From NCBI GenBank assembly GCA_021555105.2, contig CP134604.1, positions 1,860,001-1,924,000 on the forward strand: a DNA stretch of 64,000 bases, written 5' to 3'. This stretch comes from Thalassospiraceae bacterium LMO-JJ14 (GTDB lineage Bacteria; Pseudomonadota; Alphaproteobacteria; Rhodospirillales; Casp-alpha2). Shown here piece after piece: positions 18,031 to 26,968 of the stretch; positions within the stretch are counted from its first letter, which is position 1, and each line of letters starts with the position of its first letter. Position numbers and translations under genes: made by a program. The notes beneath the pieces are model-generated. The model was given only the letters and a program-made list of their open reading frames with translations. It did no database searches and was not told where the DNA came from.

Positions 18031-19161
18031 TCATGCCGTCTTCAGTTTGTTGCGACGGTGCCGTTTTGGCTGCTTCGGGCCTTTCGGGTGGCGCATCAGC
18101 ATGATTGTGCCTGCCAGCATGGGAACGACCGCCAGTACATAGAACAAAGGCGTCAGAACAAGATTTTTGGCAATGACGTTTTCAAGTCCGAGTGCTGCAC
18201 CTTGTAAGGAAATCATAATCGTCACTGCAGTTACAATTCGCATCGACTGGCTGCGTCGTGTGATCGGTCCGTACAGCAGACAAGCGAGCCCGATCATGGC
18301 ATACCCGACGCCCAGAAGCGGGGTGACGAAACGTTTATGAAGTTCGACCTTATACTTGCCCCAGTCATGTGGATTTATGTCCTTGGCGCTTTCGAGGTTG
18401 ATAAGTTCGCTCATCGATCGTTCTCGGGGTTCCCTGAAGCGCTCGGAAATACTTTCGGAACTGGTCGGTACTTCAAAGACATACCGGTCGAAATACAGGA
18501 TCGACAGCTTGTTATTGGTGCCGATTGTCTGACGGTTGCCGTTATACATGACGACACGGGGTCCCTTGCCGGTATCCACCAGCGCGCCCCTTTCCGCCAT
18601 TAATGTGACGGGGGCGGTCTCATCGCGCTCATCGTGCACGAGAATCCCGAGAAGCTGCCCATCTGCTGCACGTTCACGGATATAGACAGTGACGGTCTCG
18701 GAAAGCGGGTTAAACGCACCTTCCTTCAGCAGTACATGCGAATAGGTATTGCGGATTTCCCACTGCAAAAGACGGAATGCCCGGTAGGATTCCGGCAACA
18801 GATAGAGATTGAGGAAGTAGCCAAAGAGCAGTGTCAGAAATGTAATGATCAGGGCCGGTTTCGCGAGCCCGAACTGGCCGACGCCGGCGGCGCGCATGAC
18901 CACCAGTTCACGGTCCGTGACCATCTTGGAATAAGTGAAGACGATGATCGTGAACAGGGCGATCGGCAGGATGACGGTGAGGAAATTCGGCAAAAGCAGC
19001 ATCGTCATGTAGACGAAGGTGCCGGCGCTGACACCCCGGTTGACGATCATTTCGACGAACCGGAGTGACTGCGAGAGCCAGATAATGCACGTCAGTCCCG
19101 CACTCACCAGAATCATACCGGCGAAGAGCTGGCGCAGCACGTATCGTGTGTAGCTGTTCAT
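18031..19161 (-). CDS. lptF: LPS export ABC transporter permease LptF
   Basis: The second LptB2FG permease subunit. 376 residues with six membrane segments around a periplasmic domain; RELVVMRAAGVGQFGLAKPA is the coupling-helix region. The start is ATG 19161 (MNSYTRYVLRQLFAG); an upstream extension of 17 residues is not conserved. The C terminus is strongly basic (KQPKRHRRNKLKT). First gene of lptF-lptG-lptD-surA-pdxA-rsmA. A TTGATT-N17-CAATTT pair about 50 bases upstream is a weak promoter candidate. Confidence 0.92.
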   Translation of the reverse strand: MNSYTRYVLRQLFAGMILVSAGLTCIIWLSQSLRFVEMIVNRGVSAGTFVYMTMLLLPNFLTVILPIALFTIIVFTYSKMVTDRELVVMRAAGVGQFGLAKPALIITFLTLLFGYFLNLYLLPESYRAFRLLQWEIRNTYSHVLLKEGAFNPLSETVTVYIRERAADGQLLGILVHDERDETAPVTLMAERGALVDTGKGPRVVMYNGNRQTIGTNNKLSILYFDRYVFEVPTSSESISERFREPRERSMSELINLESAKDINPHDWGKYKVELHKRFVTPLLGVGYAMIGLACLLYGPITRRSQSMRIVTAVTIMISLQGAALGLENVIAKNLVLTPLFYVLAVVPMLAGTIMLMRHPKGPKQPKRHRRNKLKTA

Positions 19162-19258
19162 GCACTCGAACCTAACCTTCGGAGACCGCCCAAATTGTGG
19201 TATCGGCGGCAAAAAATCAAGGAATCTCCGTAAATTAGCGCATGCTATGGTTAATTAA

Positions 19259-21019
19259 TCAGATCGCTTCCGGCGGTGTCTCGGCGATAATCGAACTGCC
19301 GTCCAGAACGGCATCAGCGAGACCGGGTGCCTGCGTCAGGATATGCCGCGCATAGAAGCTTACGGACACCTGCCGGCGCTGGGCGAGCAGGGGGTTTTCC
19401 GCGCTCCGGGCCTTGGATGCCTCATAGATCCGCACCATCAGCCAGCCGCCGATGGCAATGCCTGCCAAACGTAGATACGGCACCGCGCCAGCCAGTGCGG
19501 TGACGGGGTTTTCTGCGAACCCCTGCACAATCCAGTTGGTGGCCCGCTCCAGTTCATCGATTGCCTTGCTGAGCCGGGCATGGTCATGACCCATGGCTGC
19601 GATGGACGCTCGCATTTCGGCGATCAGAGCCGTCATCGTCTCGCCGCCTTCGCGAGCGATCTTACGCCCGGCCAGGTCGATGGCCTGAATGCCGTTTGTA
19701 CCTTCGTAAATCGGTGCAATGCGGGCATCGCGCAGATGCTGGGCGGCGCCGGTTTCTTCGATAAATCCCATCCCGCCGTGTACCTGAACGCCGGTATTTG
19801 CGACCTCGACGCCGATATCCGTGCTCCATGCCTTGACGATCGGCGTCAGCAGATCGACGTAGGATTGCGCCTTCTTGGCCACTTCGGGATCCGGATGGCG
19901 GTGCGCGATATCAAGCCGGGACGCCACCCAATAGGCCAGCGCGCGCACGGCTTCGGTCTGGCTGCGCATCGACAACAGCATGCGCCGCACATCCGGGTGC
20001 TGGATGATCGCCACCGGTTCTTTGCTGGCGGAAGCGCTGTCGCGGCCCTGAACCCGTTCATCGGCAAAGGCACGGGCGCGTTGATAGGCTCGCTCGGCGA
20101 TGGCGACCCCTTCAAGGCCGACGGCCAGGCGGGCGTTGTTCATCATCGTGAACATGTATTCGATGCCGCGGTTCTCCTCGCCGATCAGATAGCCGATGGC
20201 GCCGTCGTTTTCGCCGAACAGCATGACCGCGGTCGGGCTCGCGTTGATCCCGAGCTTGTGCTCGATGGATCCGCACCGGAGGTCGTTTCTGTCGCCGAGC
20301 GACCCGTCCGCGTTGACCAGGAACTTAGGCACCACAAACAGCGAAATGCCCTTGATCCCGTCGGGCGCGTCGGGGGTTCGGGCCAGCACCAGATGAATGA
20401 TGTTCTCGGTGAAATCATGCTCACCATAGGTGATGAAAATCTTCTGCCCGGAAATGCGATAGGCATCACCATCACGGACCGCCTTGGTTCTGACGCGCGC
20501 CAGATCGGACCCGGCCTGCGGCTCGGTCAGGTTCATGGTGCCTGTCCATTCGCCGCTGATCATATTTTCAAGGTAAATACCTTTCAACTCGTCCGATCCG
20601 TGGATGGACAACAACTCAGCAGCACCGCCGGTCAAGAGCGGGCAGAGGCCGAACGCCATGTTCGCGCCATGCCAGATTTCCGAAACCCCGGTCGACACCA
20701 GCCAGGGCAGGCCCTGGCCGCCATACTTCGGATCGAAGGGCATGGAATTCCATCCGGCGTCGATAAATTGTCGATAGGCTTCCTTGAAACCGCTGGGCGT
20801 GCGGACCACGCCGTTCTCGAGCGTGCAACCTTCCCGGTCGCCGCTGACGTTGATTGGGTCCAGGACATCGGTGCCAAGCTTTCCGGCTTCATCGAGGATC
20901 GCCTGCACAAGGTCGGGCGTTGCATCCTCATAGCCGGGGAGACCGGAAATATCCTCGAGATTGCCGATTTCGTTCATTACGAAAAGCATTTCCTCGACGG
21001 GGGCACGATACGCGGTCAT
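19259..21019 (-). CDS. Acyl-CoA dehydrogenase with C-terminal extension domain
   Basis: 586-residue FAD-dependent dehydrogenase of the long form that carries an extra C-terminal domain (DmdC-like group). FAD/substrate motifs include MNLTEPQAGSDL and KIFITYGEHD; the catalytic base Glu is in PIYEGTNGIQ. The C-terminal helical domain covers about 470-580. Members act on 3-methylmercaptopropionyl-CoA or on acyl-CoAs; the substrate here is not determinable. No other beta-oxidation gene is adjacent. Ten bases after the AsmA-like gene, so probably cotranscribed with it. Confidence 0.9.
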   Translation of the reverse strand: MTAYRAPVEEMLFVMNEIGNLEDISGLPGYEDATPDLVQAILDEAGKLGTDVLDPINVSGDREGCTLENGVVRTPSGFKEAYRQFIDAGWNSMPFDPKYGGQGLPWLVSTGVSEIWHGANMAFGLCPLLTGGAAELLSIHGSDELKGIYLENMISGEWTGTMNLTEPQAGSDLARVRTKAVRDGDAYRISGQKIFITYGEHDFTENIIHLVLARTPDAPDGIKGISLFVVPKFLVNADGSLGDRNDLRCGSIEHKLGINASPTAVMLFGENDGAIGYLIGEENRGIEYMFTMMNNARLAVGLEGVAIAERAYQRARAFADERVQGRDSASASKEPVAIIQHPDVRRMLLSMRSQTEAVRALAYWVASRLDIAHRHPDPEVAKKAQSYVDLLTPIVKAWSTDIGVEVANTGVQVHGGMGFIEETGAAQHLRDARIAPIYEGTNGIQAIDLAGRKIAREGGETMTALIAEMRASIAAMGHDHARLSKAIDELERATNWIVQGFAENPVTALAGAVPYLRLAGIAIGGWLMVRIYEASKARSAENPLLAQRRQVSVSFYARHILTQAPGLADAVLDGSSIIAETPPEAI

Positions 21020-21028
21020 GCGTTTCTC

Positions 21029-21763
21029 CTACTTTTCTTTCAACAGGGCACCAATATTCAGGTCCGGGATGGTGGCGCCGGTTTTCGCGGCCAGTGCCTT
21101 GAGGTCGATACGCCGCGATGCCCGTTCCGATGCCGTGATCATGAGTTGGGTGATCTCCGCAATCACTTCGGCAGGCAGTGCCCCATCGGGTGCCTTGCCG
21201 ATGTCGCGGACACGGCTGTCGGGCAGGGGGACCTCGGTTTCGTTGCCGTCAAGAAAATCGGCGCGGAACAGCATCGTGCCATTCTGCAGGACAAGTTCAT
21301 CGATGATCAGGCGCTGTCCGGAGGCGGCTTCCTCGTCATCGTTTTCGGACCGCGCCACCCAGGCTTTGTTGCTGTCCTTGAGCCGCATCAGATTGACGCG
21401 GCCATCCTTGATTTCGAGAACGATTTTGGGCTGATCGATCACAACCCGGTTCAGCGCAATCGCCTTGTCCGCCATCCGGTCGGTATCGGCATTGAGGGTG
21501 ATCAACGGGATATGTACGGCATCGGGCGCGGTGAACCCCGGCGGGTTTTGAATTCTGAGGCCGATGATCCGCCCGGCTCCCGACTTTAGCGACATGGTGG
21601 CTTCGGTAACGCTCACCGGGACCTTATAGGCTTTGGACGCCGTCCCCTCGATCGTGTCCTTAATCAGCTCATCGATGTTGAACAGGACATACGTGACGGA
21701 TACGAGGACCAGAATAATCGTCGCGGTTAGCGCCAAGCCACTGAATAAAAAAGCTTTTCTCAT
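21029..21763 (-). CDS. AsmA-like envelope protein
   Basis: 244 residues: one N-terminal membrane anchor (LALTATIILVLVSVTYVLF) followed by an extracytoplasmic domain with the AsmA-type phrase SGAGRIIGLRIQNPPGFTAPDA and alternating beta-strand pattern. AsmA-like proteins are linked to phospholipid traffic and outer-membrane assembly, but this short member lacks most of the long groove. Its job is not known. It diverges from the M24 gene across 161 bases. Confidence 0.6.
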   Translation of the reverse strand: MRKAFLFSGLALTATIILVLVSVTYVLFNIDELIKDTIEGTASKAYKVPVSVTEATMSLKSGAGRIIGLRIQNPPGFTAPDAVHIPLITLNADTDRMADKAIALNRVVIDQPKIVLEIKDGRVNLMRLKDSNKAWVARSENDDEEAASGQRLIIDELVLQNGTMLFRADFLDGNETEVPLPDSRVRDIGKAPDGALPAEVIAEITQLMITASERASRRIDLKALAAKTGATIPDLNIGALLKEK

Positions 21764-21924
21764 AAACCTGTATGCCGCCCAACGTTATGTTCTTTTCTGG
21801 ACGATATCCGCCGGTCATCCTTGCCGCAAGGCATAGTGAGCCGGGTTTATTTCCAACACATCAAGGAAACCGCTCGCTTTTACAAGCATGATTTGCTGCA
21901 CTGATTCCAAAGGGGGAATGGCCG

Positions 21925-23076
21925 ATGCCACTGCATTTTGATGATGGGGAATACAATGCACGTGCGGCAAGGGCACGGGACGCTTTGGCGGCACATGATC
22001 TTGACGGACTTTTGATGTTCGCCCCCGAAAGCCACTACTGGCTGACAGGATATGACACATTCGGTTTCGCACTCTTCCAGTGCATGGTGATGTGCGCCGA
22101 TGGCGATATACACCTGTTGACGCGCGCCCCGGATCTGCGCCAGGCGCGCTATACGTCGACACTCGACGATGATCACATTCATATCTGGGTCGACCGTGAA
22201 GGCATGGCGCCGGCGGACGATCTGAAAGCGCTGTTGGACGCGCTTGGCCTTCATGGCAAGCGCCTCGGCATCGAAAAGTCCACGGTCGGGCTGACGGCTG
22301 CGAACTGGGATATGGTGCGGGGCGTTCTTGGCGAGGATTTCATCGATGCATCGACGCTGATCCGCGACCTGAGAAGGGTAAAAAGCACGGCCGAGATCGC
22401 CTGCCACCGCCGGGCTGCCGAACTGGCGGATGCGGCGCTTGAGGCGGGCATAGAACAAACCCTTGCCGGCGCCTTTGAAGGGGATATTCTCGCCGCCATG
22501 CAGGGCGCCGTTTTCAAGGGGGGCGGCGATTACGCAGGCAACGAATTCATATTGGGGTCCGGTCCGGGCGCGCTGCTTTGCCGGTATTATTCCGGCCGCC
22601 GACATCTGGATGCGACGGACCAGCTGACCATCGAATGGGCGGGTGCCTATGCGCGCTATCACGCGGCGATGATGCGGACCCTTGTCGTCGGCGGGCCGGT
22701 CGATCTGCAAAAAAGGATGCATACGGCCTGCGTCGAAGCGCTTGAATCCTGCGAGGCGGCGATGATCCCCGGCGATCCGATGGGCAATGTCTTCGATGCC
22801 CATGCCCGGACGTTCGATGCACACGGTTTCGAACATGCCCGGCTGAATGCCTGCGGATACGGCATGGGGGCTGTCTATAATCCGATCTGGGTCGATTTCC
22901 CGATGTTCTTTACCGGCAACCCGTTGCCGATGGACGTCGGTCAGGTATTCTTCATGCACATGATCTTGATGGATTCGGAAAGCGGCTACGCCATGTGCTG
23001 GGGACATTCCGTGCTGATCGGAGAGAACGGCGTGGAGAGGCTTTCCAAGGCCCCGCAAGATATGATTGTTTGCTGA
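21925..23076 (+). CDS. M24 creatinase/ectoine-hydrolase-like protein
   Basis: 383 residues with an N-terminal creatinase domain (to about 150) and a pita-bread C-terminal domain. It resembles DoeA/EutD ectoine hydrolases: MFAPESHYWLTGYDTFGF early on, then IEWAGAYARYHAAMMRT. The two Asp metal ligands of true M24 peptidases are absent (Glu/Trp and Ala in their places) and GHGIG is replaced by YGMGAVY. So, like creatinase, it is probably not a metal aminopeptidase but a C-N hydrolase. The EutA-like gene starts one base after its stop, as partners do in ectoine-utilisation clusters. The substrate is an inference. Confidence 0.75.
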   Translation: MPLHFDDGEYNARAARARDALAAHDLDGLLMFAPESHYWLTGYDTFGFALFQCMVMCADGDIHLLTRAPDLRQARYTSTLDDDHIHIWVDREGMAPADDLKALLDALGLHGKRLGIEKSTVGLTAANWDMVRGVLGEDFIDASTLIRDLRRVKSTAEIACHRRAAELADAALEAGIEQTLAGAFEGDILAAMQGAVFKGGGDYAGNEFILGSGPGALLCRYYSGRRHLDATDQLTIEWAGAYARYHAAMMRTLVVGGPVDLQKRMHTACVEALESCEAAMIPGDPMGNVFDAHARTFDAHGFEHARLNACGYGMGAVYNPIWVDFPMFFTGNPLPMDVGQVFFMHMILMDSESGYAMCWGHSVLIGENGVERLSKAPQDMIVC

Positions 23077-23077
23077 C

Positions 23078-23833
23078 ATGACCATCTCGTCCAAACCGTT
23101 TGATATTGTTTTCGATGCTGGCCGTCATCCGCTGGCCAAGCTCGGCTTTATCCTTCTGGCGACGGAACAGACGGTGCAGGACGATATGATCGCGATTTGC
23201 CCGCCGGGCGTCGGCGTTCATTTCGCCCGTGTCGACAATCCGGATTCGATCACCAACGAGAGCCTTTCCGCCATTGCCCCGGACCTGACGCGGGCGGCGC
23301 GCACGATCCTGCCGGACGGGAGTCTGGATGTCGTCAGTTATGCCTGCACTTCGGGGTCGCTGGTATTGGGTCAGGAACGCGTCGAGGCGTTGCTCAGGGA
23401 CGGCAATCCGAATGCCAAAGCTTCGTCGATTATCGCCGCGGTGATTCGGGCGCTACAGGCTGTCGGTGCTAGGAAGATCGTCGTCGCGACGCCTTATCTG
23501 GATGAAATCAACACGGCTGAGAAGGCGTATTTGCAGGACCGGGGCTTCGACGTTCTGGACATACAGGGTCTGAATCTCGAAAAAGACAGTGACATGGTGC
23601 GCGTCAGCCCCGATTTCATCATGGACATGGCACTACAGCTCGACCGGCCGGACGCAGACGCGATTTTTATATCCTGCGGGGCGCTGCGCTCGGTGGATGT
23701 CATCGAAGCGCTGGAGGAAAAGACCGGCAAGCCCGTCATTACGTCCAATCAGGCGCTGGCGTGGGATGCGCTCCGACTTGCCGGGATGAACGAAAAACGC
23801 GACGGATATGGCCGGCTTTTACGTGAATTATAA
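23078..23833 (+). CDS. EutA-like Asp/Glu racemase-superfamily protein
   Basis: 251 residues of the maleate isomerase/arylmalonate decarboxylase group. The paired cysteines are seen in YACTSGSLV (N-terminal half) and FISCGALRS (C-terminal half), with KPVITSNQALAWDAL near the end. This is the EutA pattern from ectoine/hydroxyectoine degradation, and the preceding gene is EutD/DoeA-like. Other eut/doe genes (eutB, eutC, doeB) are not in the window. ATG 23078 is one base after the M24 stop, implying coupling; TTG 23066 is an alternative. Confidence 0.72.
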   Translation: MTISSKPFDIVFDAGRHPLAKLGFILLATEQTVQDDMIAICPPGVGVHFARVDNPDSITNESLSAIAPDLTRAARTILPDGSLDVVSYACTSGSLVLGQERVEALLRDGNPNAKASSIIAAVIRALQAVGARKIVVATPYLDEINTAEKAYLQDRGFDVLDIQGLNLEKDSDMVRVSPDFIMDMALQLDRPDADAIFISCGALRSVDVIEALEEKTGKPVITSNQALAWDALRLAGMNEKRDGYGRLLREL

Positions 23834-23844
23834 GGGATGGCCGA

Positions 23845-24618
23845 TCAGGGCTGCGGGCGCGTGAAGACCCAGGTGGTCTCGTCGGACTGATCGGGCTGAT
23901 AGCTATAGCCGCCGTCATTGAAGGCCTTGAGCTTGGCTTCCGTCTCGATCCTGTTGACGATCATATAGCGTGCCATCATGCCGCGCGCCCGTTTGGCGAA
24001 AAGGCCGAGCACGCGCGCCGTGCCGTCCTTGATTTCCTTGAACACCGGCGTGACGATGCCGCCTTCCAGTGCTTTGAGGCGGACGACCTTGGCGTATTCG
24101 TTCGACGCCAGATTGATGATCCGCCGATCCTTGTGTGATTTGGTGGCGGTATTCAATTGCTCGGTGACGCGATTGTCCCAGAAGTCATATAGGTCCTCGT
24201 TGCCATTCACCGGGAACTTGGTGCCCATTTCCAGGCGGTACGGCTGGATCAGGTCCAACGGGCGCAGGACGCCATACAGGCCTGACAATATCCGTAAATG
24301 ATCCTGTGCGTATTCCAGGTCTTTCTTTTTCAGGCTCGGCGCATCCAGCCCGACATAGGTATCGCCGGCAAAACTGAACGCGGCCTGGCGGGCATTCGCC
24401 AGGTTGAACGGCGGCTGGAAATCCTGGAATCGCCGAAAGTTCAGATCGGCCAGCTTGTCGGAGATGCTCATCATTGCCTTCAGGTCCGAGCGTTTGAGCT
24501 TTTTGGCGTTTTTCGCCAGAACCTCGGCGTCTTTCATCAAAACCGGCTGCGTGTGTGCATCCGTGATCGGATCGCTCTCGAAGTCGAGCTTTTTCGCGGG
24601 AGAGATGATCGCGAGCAT
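23845..24618 (-). CDS. yaaA: Peroxide stress protein YaaA
   Basis: 257-residue DUF328/YaaA protein; in E. coli YaaA is an OxyR-regulated DNA-binding protein that lowers free iron during peroxide stress. Clear signatures are MLAIISPAKKLDF, LSGLYGVLRPLDLIQPYRLEMG and the C-terminal ARGMMARYMIVNRI. The start at ATG 24618 is the conserved one; upstream in-frame codons are not. It diverges from the ArsC-like gene, and the two promoters overlap. Confidence 0.92.
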   Translation of the reverse strand: MLAIISPAKKLDFESDPITDAHTQPVLMKDAEVLAKNAKKLKRSDLKAMMSISDKLADLNFRRFQDFQPPFNLANARQAAFSFAGDTYVGLDAPSLKKKDLEYAQDHLRILSGLYGVLRPLDLIQPYRLEMGTKFPVNGNEDLYDFWDNRVTEQLNTATKSHKDRRIINLASNEYAKVVRLKALEGGIVTPVFKEIKDGTARVLGLFAKRARGMMARYMIVNRIETEAKLKAFNDGGYSYQPDQSDETTWVFTRPQP

Positions 24619-24634
24619 GGACCGGATTCCTTTT

Positions 24635-24663
24635 TTGACCGTTTCTAAACTACACCTTACATA
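24635..24663 (+). promoter_or_regulatory. Promoter for the ArsC-like gene
   Basis: TTGACC (24635-24640), 17 bases, TACATA (24658-24663). It faces away from yaaA. Its -10 hexamer overlaps that of the opposing yaaA promoter. Confidence 0.5.
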
Positions 24664-24687
24664 TAGAACGCTCACCCCAACCTTCAA
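24660..24687 (-). promoter_or_regulatory. Promoter for yaaA
   Basis: On the minus strand TTGAAG (24687-24682), 16 bases, TATATG (24665-24660). The -10 overlaps the -10 of the rightward promoter by four bases, so both cannot be open at the same time. Confidence 0.45.
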
Positions 24688-24703
24688 ACCTTAAGAGATA
24701 TTC

Positions 24704-25048
24704 ATGTTGAAGATGTACGGCCTCAAGAACTGCGATACCTGCCGCAAAGCCGTGAAATGGCTGGGCGGGGAAGGAATCGATCATGAATTCATCGATGTGC
24801 GCAAGGATGGCATAAGCGAAGCCGATATCGCTGAATGGGCAGCTTCGGCGGGTGTCGATTCGCTTTTGAACAGGCGAGGCACAACATGGCGCGGCTTGTC
24901 CGAGGCAGACAAGGCGAAAGCCGATGACGGCGGCGCCATCGCCCTGATGGCGACTTACCCGGCTCTGATCAAGCGCCCGGTGTTCAACAACAACGGCGAT
25001 ATCCGGGTCGGCTTCAAGACGGATGAGCAGGACTGGCTGAAAGCGTGA
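24704..25048 (+). CDS. ArsC-family (YffB/Spx-like) thioredoxin-fold protein
   Basis: 114 residues. Cys10 and Cys13 form CDTC after GLKNC, and LIKRPVFNNNG near residue 90 is the conserved Arg-Pro loop. The family includes arsenate reductase, Spx and YffB, a glutathione-dependent thiol reductase-like protein. The CxxC and the lack of arsenate-operon neighbours favour YffB. It converges on the rhodanese gene with a five-base gap. Confidence 0.82.
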   Translation: MLKMYGLKNCDTCRKAVKWLGGEGIDHEFIDVRKDGISEADIAEWAASAGVDSLLNRRGTTWRGLSEADKAKADDGGAIALMATYPALIKRPVFNNNGDIRVGFKTDEQDWLKA

Positions 25049-25053
25049 TCCGC

Positions 25054-25371
25054 TTATAAGGCAAGCGGGCCGCTGCGCTGTTGCCATGCTTCAAAGCCAC
25101 CCCGGAGGTATGACGCCGAAATACCCGCTGAGCGCAGTTCCGCCGTGGCGCTTTGGCTGACTTCATGGCCGTGCACGCAATAGCAAACGACGGGAAGCCC
25201 GTCATTGACGCTATCTGCCCATGCTTTGACATTCTGAAAGTCCTGCCAGACGGCGCCTTGTATTTTTGCCGGATTTTTCTCGACAGCGGGCTGTTTGCGG
25301 ACGTCGACGATATGAACCGGGGCTTTGAATTTGATGAGGGTTTCAAGTTCGTCCTGCGTGATCATGCTCAT
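25054..25371 (-). CDS. Rhodanese-like sulfurtransferase
   Basis: A single rhodanese domain of 105 residues, cytoplasmic. VHIVDVRKQ is the CH2A region, and the active-site loop is CVHGHEVSQ with Cys65 as persulfide carrier; a further Cys63 is two residues before it. It sits 42 bases after chrA on the same strand. Single-domain rhodaneses handle sulfane sulfur and often sit with metal or oxyanion resistance genes. Confidence 0.85.
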   Translation of the reverse strand: MSMITQDELETLIKFKAPVHIVDVRKQPAVEKNPAKIQGAVWQDFQNVKAWADSVNDGLPVVCYCVHGHEVSQSATAELRSAGISASYLRGGFEAWQQRSGPLAL

Positions 25372-25413
25372 GATGAGTCTCCTTGCGTTAGCAGGGTTGC
25401 GGGCGAGAGACGT

Positions 25414-26706
25414 TTAGATAAAGGAAGAAACGAGGCCGAAAGCGGCACCCAGTGCGACTAGCAATGGAATGCCGAGCCGGTTCGTGACCAGTAAAGCCAG
25501 GGAGATCATGGCCGCAGCAACGGCGATCCACTGGATTTCACCCTGCTCGAGAAATGCGGCGCGGCCGAGGAAGATCGCGAGGCTGAGAATTACCCCGACG
25601 ACCGCCGCAGTAATTGCCGACAGTGCATTTCGCGCCCAGGCGAACCGCTGGATGCTCTCGACATAAGGCGCACCGGCGATGATCAGGTAAAATGACGGGA
25701 TAAATGTCACATATGTGGTCAGCAGTGCGGACAAGATTCCGGCACCCAGGCCGCCGTTGTTCCAGCCGGCGAAAAAACCGACATAAGTCGTCACCAGTAT
25801 CAGCGGCCCCGGCGTGGTCTCAGCCAGCGCCAGACCGTTCAGCATGTCGTCGCCGGAGAGCCAGTGGTATGTGTTCACCCCGGCATCGGCAACGAAAGGC
25901 AGCACCGCATAGGCGCCGCCGAAGGTTACGAAAGCAGCCGTCGTAAAAAGCTTGATCACGTCGGCGAACGGTTGCGAACCAAGGATGCTCACGGCCAGAG
26001 CCGACGGGGCAATCAGGGCGGCAAGAAAGATGATGCTTATTCTTATAAACCTGCGCATTGCCGAAGGTCTGGATGCGCTCTGCACCGTATCCTCGATGGG
26101 ATGTTCGCCATGCCCTTTGGTCAGCGCATCCGGCATGAACCGCGCGATTGCAATCCCGGCGATCCCGGCACCAAGGATGACGACAGGAAACGGCACGCCG
26201 GTGAACTGCAGGGCGGCAAACGCCGCGATCGCCAGAGCAAGCGGCACCGGCCCCTTGCAGGTCTTGCGGCCGATCCGGTAGACGGCGGCGACAACAATGG
26301 CGACGACGACGGGTTTGATCCCGGCGAAAATCGCGGCAATGGCGCCTTCGCCGCCGTATGCGGCAGCGATCCATGCGAGGAAAATCATCAGCGCGCAGCC
26401 CGGCACAATGAATGCCGTTCCGGCAAACAGCGCCCCTTTGACGCCGTGCAGGCGCCAACCGATATAGGCGGCGAGCTGTTGTGCTTCGGGTCCCGGAAGC
26501 AACATCGAATAGTTGAGGCCGCGCAGGAACGCGCCCTGGCTGATCCAGCGCCGGCGATCGACGCATTCGGTCTGCATCATGGCGATCTGGCCCGCCGGGC
26601 CGCCAAAACTCATGAAGCCGAGTTTTATCCAATAGCTTGCGGCTTCCGCAAAACTGGGAGCGGTGTTGGTATCGGTAGAGGTGGTGTTGTTTTTAATGTC
26701 GTCCAT
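25414..26706 (-). CDS. chrA: Chromate transporter ChrA (two-domain)
   Basis: 430 residues, long-chain CHR family with two homologous halves. The first begins LGFMSFGGPAGQIAMMQ and contains LLPGPEAQQLA; the second has FVTFGGAYAVLPF and AETTPGPLILVTTYVGF. About ten membrane segments. ChrA exports chromate by ion-coupled antiport. Probably cotranscribed with the rhodanese gene and divergent from the bufferin operon, which makes this a metal-stress neighbourhood. Confidence 0.92.
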   Translation of the reverse strand: MDDIKNNTTSTDTNTAPSFAEAASYWIKLGFMSFGGPAGQIAMMQTECVDRRRWISQGAFLRGLNYSMLLPGPEAQQLAAYIGWRLHGVKGALFAGTAFIVPGCALMIFLAWIAAAYGGEGAIAAIFAGIKPVVVAIVVAAVYRIGRKTCKGPVPLALAIAAFAALQFTGVPFPVVILGAGIAGIAIARFMPDALTKGHGEHPIEDTVQSASRPSAMRRFIRISIIFLAALIAPSALAVSILGSQPFADVIKLFTTAAFVTFGGAYAVLPFVADAGVNTYHWLSGDDMLNGLALAETTPGPLILVTTYVGFFAGWNNGGLGAGILSALLTTYVTFIPSFYLIIAGAPYVESIQRFAWARNALSAITAAVVGVILSLAIFLGRAAFLEQGEIQWIAVAAAMISLALLVTNRLGIPLLVALGAAFGLVSSFI

Positions 26707-26856
26707 GGACCCTCACATTCGGGATGTCCCGAAGTCAACTAGCGAGGGCAGTTCTTGGACGATCCATCGCCTTTGAATGCCGGGCGACTGCCTCGAGCCC
26801 GACGCACAACTCATAAAACAATTCGCTCACGCAGAAAAGAAAAAACCTCACAGGAT

Positions 26857-26934
26857 CGTGACACCCCGTTAGATCAACGTGACACCACTTCACAAAATGC
26901 TTCGCTATTATGCTTTTGCCGGTAACGAGCCGGC
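26857..26934 (+). promoter_or_regulatory. Bufferin operon control region: direct repeat, -10 box and dyad
   Basis: CGTGACACC occurs at 26857-26865 and again at 26878-26886, 21 bases apart (two helical turns). TATTAT at 26906-26911 is a plausible -10 box; no TTGAC-type -35 exists, and the second repeat occupies about that position. A dyad GCCGG-N7-CCGGC follows at 26918-26934 in the presumed leader. This fits an activator- or ECF-sigma-dependent promoter, but no regulator is encoded nearby. Confidence 0.45.
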
Positions 26935-26968
26935 TGGGGATTTTTAATTCACTACAGGAGAACTTTTT

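Noticed and set aside
19580-21589. 669-codon open frame on the plus strand
   Set aside because: Antisense to the acyl-CoA dehydrogenase and AsmA-like genes, with no recognisable motif; long antisense frames arise from codon bias in GC-rich genes.
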